From the NCBI RefSeq assembly GCF_042667405.1, contig NZ_JBHVAL010000016.1:51584-115583 (forward strand): 64,000 bases of DNA, read 5' to 3'. A model generated the notes under the pieces. It saw nothing but the letters and a program-made list of their open reading frames with translations. It was not told the origin of the DNA and made no database searches. Source of the DNA: Arthrobacter sp042667405 (GTDB lineage: Bacteria > Actinomycetota > Actinomycetes > Actinomycetales > Micrococcaceae). Both the position numbers and the translations under genes were made by a program. How positions within the stretch are numbered: the first letter of the stretch is position 1; each line of letters starts with the position of its first letter. Shown piece by piece: positions 33,235-41,567 of this stretch.

Positions 33235-33522
33235 TCAGCCGCCGGCTACGGACTGGACTATCAAAACTTCCTGGCCGGCCGCGACTTCCGTATCAAGACC
33301 ATTCAATCGCCGGACCTCGTCGCCGTTCACGTAAATATTCACGAAGCGGCGGAGCGCTCCGGTTTCATCACGCAAACGCCTGGCCAGCACCGGATAATCT
33401 CCGGTCACCGAGTCCAACAACTGTCCAACGGTCACAGCACCGTCGGCGGACGCAGTCAGATAGGACTGTCCGCCGACGAGCGGCTGCAGGACGCCAGGCA
33501 AAAGGACCGTAAAGTCAGCCAC
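33235..33522 (-). CDS. MoaD/ThiS-like ubiquitin-fold protein ending in Gly-Gly
   Basis: 95 residues. The beta-grasp fold is suggested by FTVLLPGVLQPLV, VTVGQLLDSVTGDYPVLARRL and RFVNIYVNGDEVRRLNGLDTEVAAGQEVLIVQSVAGG. The C-terminal Gly-Gly is the adenylation/thiocarboxylate site of sulfur carriers such as MoaD, ThiS and CysO. GTG 33522 is the likely start, 7 bases after the stop of the BNR-repeat gene. No E1-like or molybdopterin genes are near, so a sulfur carrier or protein modifier paired with the BNR protein is possible. Confidence 0.83.
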   Translation of the reverse strand: MADFTVLLPGVLQPLVGGQSYLTASADGAVTVGQLLDSVTGDYPVLARRLRDETGALRRFVNIYVNGDEVRRLNGLDTEVAAGQEVLIVQSVAGG

Positions 33523-33529
33523 AACGGGC

Positions 33530-34678
33530 CTAACCAGGTACCGGGGCGCTGGCCGCCGGCTCTGCGGACGCGCTTCCGTCCACGCTGCCAACCACGACGG
33601 CGGCGCGCACGCAGAGCACATCCGGCAAGTGTGAGGCCACTTCAGTGAAGGTTTCGCCTTCGTCCGCGCTGGCGTACACGGAACCGCCGCGGGTTCCGAA
33701 GAACACCCCCACGGGCTCAGCAGTATCCACGGATGCCGCATCCCGGAGAACGGCGTTGTATTCGTGATCCGGGAGACCGGTGTGCAGTTCCTTCCACGTG
33801 TTGCCGGCGTCATCGGTCCTGTGGACGCTCAGTTTGCTGCCGGGCGGGATGCGTTCACCGTCAGCTTTCAAGGGAATGACCCAGGCCGTCCCTTCCCGGC
33901 GTGGGTGGGTCAGCATAACGAAGCCGAAATCGGCAGGCAGTCCTTCCGCGATCGAGCCCCAATTTTCACCGTTATCGTCCGTCCGGTACACGCCGTGGTG
34001 GTTCTGGGCGTATAGCCGGCCCTCGACGGCAGCATCGGCGGCAATCTTGTGGACGCACTGACCAAACTCCGGGTTGGGATCGGGCATGAAGTAGGCAGAA
34101 ATACCCTTGTTACGTGGCTCCCAGGAGGCACCGCCGTCGAGCGATCTGTAAACGCCACCTGTGCTCATGGCGATGTGGACCTTCTCACCGGATGGGTCAA
34201 CCACGATCGAGTGTGCCGCCGCGCCGCCGTAACCGGCACCCCACTCGGAGCGGTGGGGGTGGTCCCACAAGCCGCGGTTCAGCTCGAAGTGTTCACCGCC
34301 GTCGACTGATTTCCACACTGAAATCGGTTCGCACCCCGCCCAGACCACGCCCGGGCGGGAGTCGGCGTCGGGGTAGATCTGCCAGACGCGTTCGAGCGCT
34401 GCGTCGGTGCCATCCGGGAATTTGATGGCACCTTGCTCGGGCTCGGTCCAGGTGGCGCCGAGGTCGTCTGAATGTGCCACAGTAGGCCCCCAGTGCTCTG
34501 AGCGCACCCCCACCATGATCCTTGTTTTGCCGTCCCGCGTATCTATCCCGATGCTCGGTATCTCGCTCATCAGGAAGTGCGGGCCGGAGAGGGACCAATC
34601 TTTTCGGTCAGGGCTGGTTGCCAGCCACAGGCCTTTCTTGGTCCCAATCGCCAGGACATAACTTTCTGCGGTAGCCAT
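33530..34678 (-). CDS. BNR/WD40-YVTN repeat beta-propeller protein (exo-alpha-sialidase-like)
   Basis: 382 residues with repeated Asp-box-like units: SDDLGATWTEP, SVDGGEHFEL, SLDGGASWEP, TDDNGENWGS, TDDAGNTWKE and SADEGETFTE. These SxDxGxxW motifs mark sialidase/sortilin-type propellers, but no sialidase Arg triad was traced and there is no signal peptide, so a cytosolic binding or scaffold role is as likely as hydrolysis. ATG 34678 was chosen over ATG 34687. It is followed 7 bases later by the MoaD-like gene. Confidence 0.83.
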   Translation of the reverse strand: MATAESYVLAIGTKKGLWLATSPDRKDWSLSGPHFLMSEIPSIGIDTRDGKTRIMVGVRSEHWGPTVAHSDDLGATWTEPEQGAIKFPDGTDAALERVWQIYPDADSRPGVVWAGCEPISVWKSVDGGEHFELNRGLWDHPHRSEWGAGYGGAAAHSIVVDPSGEKVHIAMSTGGVYRSLDGGASWEPRNKGISAYFMPDPNPEFGQCVHKIAADAAVEGRLYAQNHHGVYRTDDNGENWGSIAEGLPADFGFVMLTHPRREGTAWVIPLKADGERIPPGSKLSVHRTDDAGNTWKELHTGLPDHEYNAVLRDAASVDTAEPVGVFFGTRGGSVYASADEGETFTEVASHLPDVLCVRAAVVVGSVDGSASAEPAASAPVPG

Positions 34679-34769
34679 GAAACCCATCGAACCATCGCCG
34701 CGTGGGCAGGGCAATGGGTTTCGTGGCTTATGTGGAAAGCCGACGCAGCAGTAGTCATCAACAGTGAAT

Positions 34770-35537
34770 CTAGAACGTCAACTCGACCGAGATCCTGTCC
34801 GCGTGGGCCCGTAGTTCCTTTAAGAGCGCCGCGCGGGTCGGGTTTCCCGCTTGCTCACCGGCACCAAAGCGCGACGTCGGACCGCTGACGGTAAGCGCGC
34901 AGAGAACCCGCCCTTTTGGACGATTCACCGCGACGGCGAGCGCCGCCACTCCCATTTCCACCTCATTCATGCTCCGTCCGAAGCCCTCTTCCCGGGCACG
35001 GTGGACCTGCTCCAGGAACCGGTCCATGGTGCTTTCCCCCGCGGGCGTCAGAGGCTCGCCCAAGCCGTCCGGATAGAGACGGGCGAGTTCAGCATCCTCC
35101 CGAAGCGACAGCAGCAACTTTCCGGAGGCTGTCGCGTGCGCGGGCATGATCGTCCCGACGCGGCTTGTCACGCGCATGATATTGCGGGACTCGACGCCGG
35201 CAACGAAACGGATCGAGGCCTTTTGCAAGATGGCCAACTGCACGGTTTCGCCGGACAGGTCTCGAAGACTCTCCATGTGGGGCTGCGCTTTTTCGATGCA
35301 GTGCTCGATGGCAGCGGCGTCGTTCGCCCCCAGCATCGCCGGCCCGAGCCTGTACTTCCTGCCAGTGGTGGATCGCTGTACATAACCGGCCTCAGCCAAG
35401 GTGGCGACTAACCTGTGGGCCGTAGACATGGCGCAGCCCAACTCGTTCGCCACATCAGTGATGCCCAACTCAGGCTTTCTCTGCAGCGCGTCCAGAATCC
35501 GGAGGGCCTGCTGGACAGACTGCAAGGTGTCACTCAT
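34770..35537 (-). CDS. IclR-family regulator of the AspDH-like/MHS unit
   Basis: 255 residues. The helix-turn-helix is VQQALRILDALQRKPELGITDVANELGCAMSTAHRLVATLAEAGYV, and the effector domain has IMPAHATASGKLLLSL and GFGRSMNEVEMGVAALAVAV. It is divergent from the aspartate-dehydrogenase-like gene. ATG 35537 has an AAGGA site 8 bases upstream. A 14-bp inverted repeat with an ATTCC-N7-GGAAT core, typical for IclR sites, lies 15-58 bases upstream of its start. Confidence 0.87.
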   Translation of the reverse strand: MSDTLQSVQQALRILDALQRKPELGITDVANELGCAMSTAHRLVATLAEAGYVQRSTTGRKYRLGPAMLGANDAAAIEHCIEKAQPHMESLRDLSGETVQLAILQKASIRFVAGVESRNIMRVTSRVGTIMPAHATASGKLLLSLREDAELARLYPDGLGEPLTPAGESTMDRFLEQVHRAREEGFGRSMNEVEMGVAALAVAVNRPKGRVLCALTVSGPTSRFGAGEQAGNPTRAALLKELRAHADRISVELTF

Positions 35538-35551
35538 CTGCAAATCCTTAT

Positions 35552-35595
35552 ATTCCGCATAAAGGAATGATACCCAAGACTATTCCTTCATGCGG
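35552..35595. promoter_or_regulatory. IclR-type operator candidate
   Basis: CCGCATAAAGGAAT (35555-35568) and ATTCCTTCATGCGG (35582-35595) pair with one mismatch. The first half is itself inside ATTCC-N7-GGAAT (35552-35568). It sits between the divergent IclR and AspDH-like genes. Confidence 0.55.
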
Positions 35596-35666
35596 GCTTG
35601 CTCCCTTACATTTATCACCATCAGCCCTCCCCCGGAGCGGCAGTCCCATGAAGATCAGGAGTGGTT

Positions 35667-36413
35667 GTGGCACGGATAGGCGTGATTGGCAGCGGCGGAA
35701 TAGCAACCAGCATCGCCTCCTACGTACTGCAAACAAAAGGCCACAGCCTGGCCTTTGTTCAGGGACGCACCGTGGGCACGGGCATTGCCACCACCACCAT
35801 GGCCACCCGAGAAGACCTTCGCGAAACCGACCTGGTGGTCGAAGCCGCCCACCCTGAAGTGATCAGGAAACATGGCGCCCGGATCCTGACGACGTCGGAC
35901 CTGATGGTCCTTTCGTGCGGTGCATTGGTGGACGACGCCGTCCGCGTCGCCTTGGAGGAAACCGCCAAGAAATACGGGACCCGCTTGATCCTGCCACATG
36001 GCGCATTGGTGGGCGTTGAAAGCCACGTTTCCCAACTGTGGGAAACAGCAACCATCGAGTTCGTAAAGTCCCCCTCCAGCCTGGATCCGGCCCCCGAGCA
36101 CGTAGACAGGCGGACTGTCCTCTACGACGGACCGGTGCGGGGAATTGCGGCGCTGTACCCGAGGAACGTCAACGCCATGGTGACCTACGCACTGGCAACC
36201 GTCGGCCTGGACAACTGCAGGGCCCGGCTCGTCAGCGATCCCAACGCCACGCTCGGGCGTCTGGAAACTGCGGCCACCGGAGCAGATGGTTCACGTCTCC
36301 ACGTCATCAAAGAGCAGCCAATGAACGGTGTCTCAGGTACGGAGATGGCGGGTTCCGTGCTCGGCAGCCTGCAGAAAGCCATGGAATCGCAGCCCGGGCT
36401 GGTCTTCGGATAA
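35667..36413 (+). CDS. Aspartate-dehydrogenase-like NAD-binding protein
   Basis: 248 residues. The Rossmann motif IGVIGSGGIATSIA is followed by LVVEAAHPEVIRKHGARIL and LILPHGALVGV, and the C-terminal half has YPRNVNAMVTYALATVGL and EVxG-type ends of the NadX/DUF108 family. NadX oxidises L-aspartate to iminoaspartate, but the partners here (MHS permease, IclR) suggest catabolism of an unknown amino or keto acid rather than NAD synthesis. GTG 35667 has an AGGAG site 5 bases upstream; GTG 35661 is an alternative. The permease follows in the same direction. Confidence 0.75.
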   Translation: MARIGVIGSGGIATSIASYVLQTKGHSLAFVQGRTVGTGIATTTMATREDLRETDLVVEAAHPEVIRKHGARILTTSDLMVLSCGALVDDAVRVALEETAKKYGTRLILPHGALVGVESHVSQLWETATIEFVKSPSSLDPAPEHVDRRTVLYDGPVRGIAALYPRNVNAMVTYALATVGLDNCRARLVSDPNATLGRLETAATGADGSRLHVIKEQPMNGVSGTEMAGSVLGSLQKAMESQPGLVFG

Positions 36414-36476
36414 CCACAACCCCTATGCGCCGCGGCAAAGACGCCAAGGTGCGTGACCAAACAAACGAGGTGAACT

Positions 36477-37805
36477 GTGAAGGAAATGACGTCAAACGAG
36501 GCAGCCCCAGCACCAGGTACGGCACCCCGTCCGTCGCTGATCAAGCTGGCTACGGCGTCGTGCGCAGGAACGGCGATCGAATACTACGACTTCCTGGCCT
36601 ACGCCATCGCGGCATCCACGGTCTTCAACGTGGTCTTCTTTCCGGCGACCGATCCGATCATCGGCACTCTGTTGTCCTTGGCGACATTTGCCACGGGTTT
36701 CGTTGCCCGGCCGCTGGGTGGGATCGTGATCGGCCATTTCGGCGACCGTTTGGGCCGAAAGCGCATGCTGCTCCTGACCCTTATCTTCATGGGCGCTTGT
36801 ACTGTCCTCATCGGGGCACTCCCTACCTACGCCCAAATCGGCGTGTGGGCTCCTATCGGCTTGGTGCTCCTGCGCCTGATACAAGGGTTCGCGGCCGGCG
36901 GCGAATTTGCCGGCGCGGCGTTGATTGCCATCGAGCACGCTCCTGCCCATAAGCGCGGATTCTATGGCAGCTGGACCATCCTTGGCGTGTCGATTGGCGC
37001 CCTCCTTGCCACCGGAGCCTTCGCGCTCCTTGGTGGAATGCCGAAGGAGGATTTCATCTCATGGGGGTGGCGCCTACCGTTCCTCGCCAGTATCGTGATT
37101 GGCGCCGTCGGCCTTCTGGTCAGGTTCGGAATCGACGAGACGCCTGCCTTCCTTGATGCCAAGCGTGGGTCCGCAGCAACAAAACTTCCGGTCCTGCAGG
37201 TCATCCGCAATCAGCCCAAAACCATCCTGCTGTCCACCGGGGCACTGATCGGGTACTCCACGTTCGTCTACATCGTCTTCACCTTCCTCCTCAGCTACGG
37301 CACCCAGGAGCTGGCCTTGCCGCGGACGTTGCTTCTCAACGCCTCAATGCTTGGACTGCTGTTGCAGGTGGTCACCGTCCCTGCGTGGGCGGCTCTCTCC
37401 GATCGGATCGGCCGTAAGCCCGTCATGCTTTTGGGCGGGGCGTTCCTGTTCCTCTTTGCCTTCGCCCTGTTCCCGTTGGTCCGCACGCAAGAGCCCGGGG
37501 TTATCTTGGCCGCCGTCGTGGTGGCCTACAGCGGGTCGGCTGCCATCCATGCCCCCATGGGGGCCTTCTTTGCAGAGCTCTTCGGCACCGGAGTCCGCTA
37601 CAGCGGCATCTCCCTGGGCTACCAGTTGGGCAACGTCCTGGGCGGCGGCCTGGCTCCAGTGATTGCCACCGCGCTCTTTGCCTCCAGTGGACGAAGCACG
37701 GATCCCGTGGCGGTCTACCTTGCCGCGACTGCAGCGATCAGCATCCTTTGTCTTGTGGCTCTCCCCAACACAGGCCGGAAGGAAAAGCTGACATCCGCAG
37801 AATGA
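36477..37805 (+). CDS. MFS permease of the metabolite:H+ symporter (MHS) family
   Basis: 442 residues, about 12 helices. ASCAGTAIEYYDFLAYAIAAS near the N-terminus and VIGHFGDRLGRKRMLLLTL in the first cytoplasmic loop are family hallmarks, and RLIQGFAAGGEFAGA matches helix 4. The start is GTG 36477 with GAGGTG upstream; ATG 36486 is an alternative. It lies 63 bases downstream of the AspDH-like gene, so the two probably form an operon whose substrate is the acid handled by that enzyme. Confidence 0.85.
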   Translation: MKEMTSNEAAPAPGTAPRPSLIKLATASCAGTAIEYYDFLAYAIAASTVFNVVFFPATDPIIGTLLSLATFATGFVARPLGGIVIGHFGDRLGRKRMLLLTLIFMGACTVLIGALPTYAQIGVWAPIGLVLLRLIQGFAAGGEFAGAALIAIEHAPAHKRGFYGSWTILGVSIGALLATGAFALLGGMPKEDFISWGWRLPFLASIVIGAVGLLVRFGIDETPAFLDAKRGSAATKLPVLQVIRNQPKTILLSTGALIGYSTFVYIVFTFLLSYGTQELALPRTLLLNASMLGLLLQVVTVPAWAALSDRIGRKPVMLLGGAFLFLFAFALFPLVRTQEPGVILAAVVVAYSGSAAIHAPMGAFFAELFGTGVRYSGISLGYQLGNVLGGGLAPVIATALFASSGRSTDPVAVYLAATAAISILCLVALPNTGRKEKLTSAE

Positions 37806-37857
37806 CGGGGCAGGGGCGTTGCCTGTTCTGAAGCAGTGGGGAACACGTTGCGTGCCG

Positions 37858-39021
37858 TCAGGTGGCGGGTTCCGGGTCCAGGGGGCTTTCCGCGATGAAC
37901 GCCCGGTTCCGGCCCGCCGCTTTGGCTTGGTACAGGGCTCCGTCCGCGGTGTAAATCAGCTGTGCGAGCGTCGGTCCGGCAATGGGGGTGGACGAAATCC
38001 CGTAGCTGACGGTGGGGAATTCAAGTCCGTCAGGGGCCGGGGCAGCAGCCAGCCTTCGGCTGATTTCGGTGGAGATGGCCTCGGCACTGACCTCGTCGGC
38101 GCCGGGGAGCAGGATGACAAATTCCTCCCCGCCGTACCTGGCCACCAGGTCGGTCTTGCGCAGCGTTCCCTTGCACGCCACCGCAAACGCCCGGATGGCA
38201 GCATCCCCCGCGGCATGGCCGTGGGTATCGTTCACGGATTTGAAATGGTCAAGATCGGCCAGGATGACTGCGGCCGACAACCCTGCCCTTTGCAGCCCGG
38301 CGAGCTCCCGGTCGGCCAACTCCATGAACGCTTGGCGGTTGAGCAAACCAGTCATGCCGTCGCGCATTGCCCGCTCGTTAAGCACCGAGATGAGCTGATG
38401 GTTGTTAAGCGCCGTCATGCTGAACGAAACCAGGACCAACAACATGATCAGCAGCAAGCACGTCACAGCTGGGGCGAAGAAGGTGCGCAGGATTTCGCTG
38501 TCCGGTCCTTCCGCGGCGTACACCACGATCCGGCAGCCGAAGTACGCAACGAGGACAACTGCGACGATCAGCAGGGGTTTGTGGGCTTGCGAGGCCTGGG
38601 ACTTCAACAGGGCAAGCTCACGGGCGGCGAGCGCCATCCCGACCCCCATGAGGCTGAAGTAAACCAGCACACCCAGCCACGCGCCGTCGGGGTTTTCCTC
38701 GGAAAATCCGGCGAAGGCGGTCACCCCGGGGGCCGCGAAGAGTAGCCACAATGGTGTGTCCAAACTCCTGAGTGACCGGAAGCCCGCCCACACCCCGAAC
38801 GCTCCCGCCACCAACAATGCGTTGCCGAAGGGGACGGCCGTCCTGCTCCATTCGGTTTCCTTCAACAAGTACGCCCCAATGCCGCCCAGCCAGCATCCGA
38901 GGGCCGCCGACCAATAGGCACTGTAAAGGGAGCGGGTCCTCCGGTACGACCCCAGAAAAAGCACCCACAATGTCAACGTGACCACGGCCAACGCCAATTT
39001 CAAGCTCAATAAATCCAACAT
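37858..39021 (-). CDS. Membrane diguanylate cyclase (GGDEF domain)
   Basis: 387 residues. About six transmembrane helices fill residues 1-200, followed by a GGDEF domain with MTGLLNRQAFMELADREL, ILADLDHFKSVNDTHGHAAGD and the active site YGGEEF. The inhibitory I-site RKTD lies five residues before GGEEF, so product feedback should be intact. It makes c-di-GMP from two GTP. ATG 39021 has a G-rich site. No EAL domain and no partner gene are nearby. Confidence 0.88.
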   Translation of the reverse strand: MLDLLSLKLALAVVTLTLWVLFLGSYRRTRSLYSAYWSAALGCWLGGIGAYLLKETEWSRTAVPFGNALLVAGAFGVWAGFRSLRSLDTPLWLLFAAPGVTAFAGFSEENPDGAWLGVLVYFSLMGVGMALAARELALLKSQASQAHKPLLIVAVVLVAYFGCRIVVYAAEGPDSEILRTFFAPAVTCLLLIMLLVLVSFSMTALNNHQLISVLNERAMRDGMTGLLNRQAFMELADRELAGLQRAGLSAAVILADLDHFKSVNDTHGHAAGDAAIRAFAVACKGTLRKTDLVARYGGEEFVILLPGADEVSAEAISTEISRRLAAAPAPDGLEFPTVSYGISSTPIAGPTLAQLIYTADGALYQAKAAGRNRAFIAESPLDPEPAT

Positions 39022-39188
39022 GGATCCCCCCATTCATCGGCCAGCCTAAAGGCCAAGTGGAGAAATGGGCGAAACACGACGCGGCGGAATGTGATGGCGA
39101 TTACAAACGCATTGGCAGGGCGGCCCAATTTCAGCCCTGACGGAACGCCCCCTCGTCAGCGACCTTGTTCGAGGACTGAACCACAGAC

Positions 39189-39217
39189 GGTGGCCGTCAA
39201 CCGGGTTGACGACCACC
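39189..39217 (-). terminator. Hairpin after the 36-aa gene
   Basis: GGTGGCCGTCAA and TTGACGACCACC pair at 11 of 12 positions with a 5-base loop, 9 bases after the small gene's stop on the minus strand. There is no T-run on that strand. Confidence 0.45.
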
Positions 39218-39225
39218 GCTCCCAT

Positions 39226-39336
39226 CTAGGGGATGTTGTGCCAGAACAGGCGGGCACCATCAACGATTAGTCGAATGATGTTGACCATCAAGTTCCAAGC
39301 GCCCCATGGTTCCTCGCGTTTCCGTTTGGATTCCAT
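39226..39336 (-). CDS. Predicted 36-aa small protein with an amphipathic/hydrophobic C-terminal helix
   Basis: The ATG at 39336 follows GGAGGAGGTGT, one of the strongest ribosome binding sites in the window, and the reading frame stops at 39226. The peptide is strongly basic/acidic in residues 1-9 (MESKRKREE) and then Trp- and Ile-rich (PWGAWNLMVNIIRLIVDGARLFWHNIP), suggesting a membrane-associated helix. A hairpin follows the stop. I do not recognise it. It could be a small membrane regulator or a toxin-like peptide, but no antitoxin is visible. Confidence 0.5.
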   Translation of the reverse strand: MESKRKREEPWGAWNLMVNIIRLIVDGARLFWHNIP

Positions 39337-39489
39337 GCCGACACCTCCTCCCGAAGGAAAACGGCACGGCACGCGCGTGGTAGTGGGCATAACAACATTG
39401 CGCCCCACGCGCGTAGGGCCATAGACTCAAAGTGCGAACAGTGAGGATATGACCCTCTTAACCGCACAAATGAGCGCACTGCTCAGAAC

Positions 39490-39515
39490 AAAGACCCGAT
39501 TGCCGTCGGGTCTTT
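39490..39515. terminator. Rho-independent terminator hairpin
   Basis: AAAGACCCGA and TCGGGTCTTT pair perfectly over 10 bp around 6 bases, with A/T runs on both sides. It lies between the CYTH gene's 3' end (minus strand, 39614) and the upstream region of the small 36-aa gene, so it most likely ends the CYTH transcript. Confidence 0.75.
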
Positions 39516-39613
39516 CGTTCATTAACAGCGCAGCAGGCGTTTGCCTGATAACTCAGCCTACCTACGGGCATGCCTCTTCGGTTGAATCAGACGCGCGGCA
39601 CCCAGGCTAGTCC

Positions 39614-40144
39614 TTAGGTGGCGTCCGTACGGCTTGCCGCGTTGAGCAGATCCAGGTAAGCGCCCTCGACGAGCGCGGTTTCCTCAACTCCGAATGCTGC
39701 GAGGAGCCGGTGCGCTTCAAACTCAGCGGCGTGGAGCGCCATTTTGTCTCCAACCGGCACCTCCAACTCCAGGAACTCACCCAATCCATCGACACAGTCG
39801 AGATGAACCCTGGTCTCGCCGATACGAAAAACCGTGCGGCTTTTTCTGACGCGCCCCAGTTCTCCGTAGGCATCCGCAAGGATTGACCGGAGTCCGTCCG
39901 GGTCGGTGGTTTCTGAGTGCACGTAGAACGAGGGTTTGGGGCCGGCTTCATCTTCCCTGCGGTAAAAGATCAGCACACCGTGTGTCACGTCGAGAACCCG
40001 AAGCTTGAGCCGACCGTTCGGGCAAGGAAAGAACGTGTCGTCCTGGGCTACATGCTCGGGCCCCGAGTCTGCAAGAGACGCCACGAGCGGCAACAACTTT
40101 TGGAGGCTTTCCACTCTCGCCTTGATTTCCATGTTCGTCGGCAT
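39614..40144 (-). CDS. CYTH-domain protein (class IV adenylate cyclase-like)
   Basis: 176 residues. The N-terminal MEIKAR is the CYTH strand with Glu and Lys/Arg that bind triphosphate, followed by FFPCPNGRLKLRVLD, VLIFYRRED and TRVHLDCVDGLGEFLELEVPVGD, which supply the alternating charged residues of the tunnel fold. The family hydrolyses or cyclises triphosphates; relatives of this length are often annotated as class IV adenylate cyclase. It starts 7 bases after the cupin gene's stop, so it is probably the last gene of a short operon. Confidence 0.82.
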   Translation of the reverse strand: MPTNMEIKARVESLQKLLPLVASLADSGPEHVAQDDTFFPCPNGRLKLRVLDVTHGVLIFYRREDEAGPKPSFYVHSETTDPDGLRSILADAYGELGRVRKSRTVFRIGETRVHLDCVDGLGEFLELEVPVGDKMALHAAEFEAHRLLAAFGVEETALVEGAYLDLLNAASRTDAT

Positions 40145-40151
40145 GATTCTG

Positions 40152-40547
40152 CTAGGCCATGTAATCCTCGTCGGATACGTGCTCGAGCCAGGTCACGACG
40201 TCGCCGTTCCGGTCCGCTTCCTGCATCGCGACGTGCGCCATGAACCGATCCGGGGTGGCACCGTGCCAGTGTTCCTCTCCGGGTTCGATGTAGACGACGT
40301 CGCCGGGGCGGATCTCCTGTATCCCGCCGTCCCGCGTAGCCACCAGCCCTATTCCGTCGGTGACATACAGCGTTTGGCCCTTGGGGTGATGGTGCCAGGC
40401 AGTCCGGGCACCGGGGGCGAAACGGACGTGGGCACTACCGACAGCCGATTGCCCATCCGGCGTCCTGATGCTGTCGATCTGCACGGTCCCTGTGAACCAT
40501 TCTTCGGGTCCAGCTGCTGTCCGGCCTCCGCTGGGTGTGTATCTCAT
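40152..40547 (-). CDS. Small cupin protein ((R)-mandelonitrile lyase-like)
   Basis: 131 residues, one cupin barrel. Motif 1 is TAWHHHPKGQTLYVTDG with clustered His ligands and motif 2 is GDVVYIEPGEEHWHGATP. It resembles the short manganese cupins that include (R)-selective hydroxynitrile lyases and tellurite-type cupins; activity is unproven. A GAGGAG site precedes the ATG. The XRE regulator gene ends 18 bases upstream on the same strand. Confidence 0.83.
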   Translation of the reverse strand: MRYTPSGGRTAAGPEEWFTGTVQIDSIRTPDGQSAVGSAHVRFAPGARTAWHHHPKGQTLYVTDGIGLVATRDGGIQEIRPGDVVYIEPGEEHWHGATPDRFMAHVAMQEADRNGDVVTWLEHVSDEDYMA

Positions 40548-40565
40548 GTCTTGCTCCTCAAAGGT

Positions 40566-41438
40566 TCAACGGACATTGGCTTTTTCTACGACGTTCTCCG
40601 TGGCTCCCCACGATGCCAGTAGTTTCAAGGCTTCCTCACTGGCGCTTCCGGGAACGGCCGGGTAGACGGTGACGTGAAGACCGGTGTCCTCGTCGAGTTC
40701 AAGTTGTTGATAGGTCAGTTCCAGGGGACCGACCACGGGGTGGTGGAAATTCTTCATCCCGGATCGGTGGCGCCTGACATTGTGCGCGGCCCATAGAGTA
40801 CGGAACTCCTCACTGCGCATGGACAACTCGCCGACCAGTTCGGCAATGGCTTTGTCATGCGGGAAACGGCCCGCATGGCGGCGCAGGATCTCCACATTGG
40901 TGTTTGCTGCCCGGTTCCAATCCGGGTAGAAGTCCCTCCCCCGGGGGTCCAGGAAGATGAACCGGGAATGGTTGGCCGGCCCTGCAGTGCTCCGGAAGAG
41001 GTCGAAGTACATGGCATACCCCAGCGCGTTCGCGGCAACCACATCCATACGGTGGTTCGAAATGAGAGCCGGCGCGCCCGTGATGGAGTCCAAAAAGTAC
41101 TGCAGCGCAGGGTCGATCGTGTGAACGGCCTTCTTCACCTTGGTCCGGGCACCCCTGTTGGCTGTCCGCGCGAGATCGTAGAGGTGCTCGGTCTCCGCAC
41201 GGTCCAGCTGCAACGCCCCGGCAATGGCGTCCAGCACGCTGTCCGACACACCGGAGAGGTTTCCCCGCTCCAGGCGGATGTAGTAATCAACACTCACGCC
41301 GGCGAGGCGTGCCACCTCATCGCGGCGCAGGCCCGTGACCCGACGGCGAATACCGAAAGCTTCAATGCCCGCCTGTTCGGGGGTAATGCGTGCGCGGCGG
41401 GACATCAGGAACTCCCGCACTTCCGACCGATTGTCCAT
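40566..41438 (-). CDS. XRE-family regulator with MmyB-like ligand domain
   Basis: 290 residues. The HTH is ITPEQAGIEAFGIRRRVTGLRRDEVARLAGVSVDYYIRLERG; the C-terminal domain has ANALGYAMYFD, RFIFLDPRGRDFYPDWNRAA and NFHHPVVGPLELTYQQLELDEDTGLHVTVYPAVPGS, the PAS-like MmyB ligand-binding fold common in actinobacterial XRE regulators. ATG 41438 begins MDNRSEVREFL. It is divergent from the DHA1-type MFS exporter and likely controls it and the cupin gene. Confidence 0.86.
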   Translation of the reverse strand: MDNRSEVREFLMSRRARITPEQAGIEAFGIRRRVTGLRRDEVARLAGVSVDYYIRLERGNLSGVSDSVLDAIAGALQLDRAETEHLYDLARTANRGARTKVKKAVHTIDPALQYFLDSITGAPALISNHRMDVVAANALGYAMYFDLFRSTAGPANHSRFIFLDPRGRDFYPDWNRAANTNVEILRRHAGRFPHDKAIAELVGELSMRSEEFRTLWAAHNVRRHRSGMKNFHHPVVGPLELTYQQLELDEDTGLHVTVYPAVPGSASEEALKLLASWGATENVVEKANVR

Positions 41439-41567
41439 GCCCACCACGTTACGACCCCGCCAGCCTGGGGTGAGAGGTTCTGTTGGAACCTGTATAAACC
41501 GGGCCTCCCACCTGTCCCCGAGGCCATGGTCCGATGGATCCCAGTTGTTCACCTGAGAGGCCAATCC

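Noticed and set aside
33530..34678. Secreted sialidase
   Set aside because: Asp-boxes are present but there is no signal peptide and the Arg triad of sialidases was not traced.
40857..41567. Upstream in-frame extension of the DHA1 MFS gene
   Set aside because: It runs antisense to the XRE regulator gene. The MFS protein begins properly at 41568 with a ribosome binding site.
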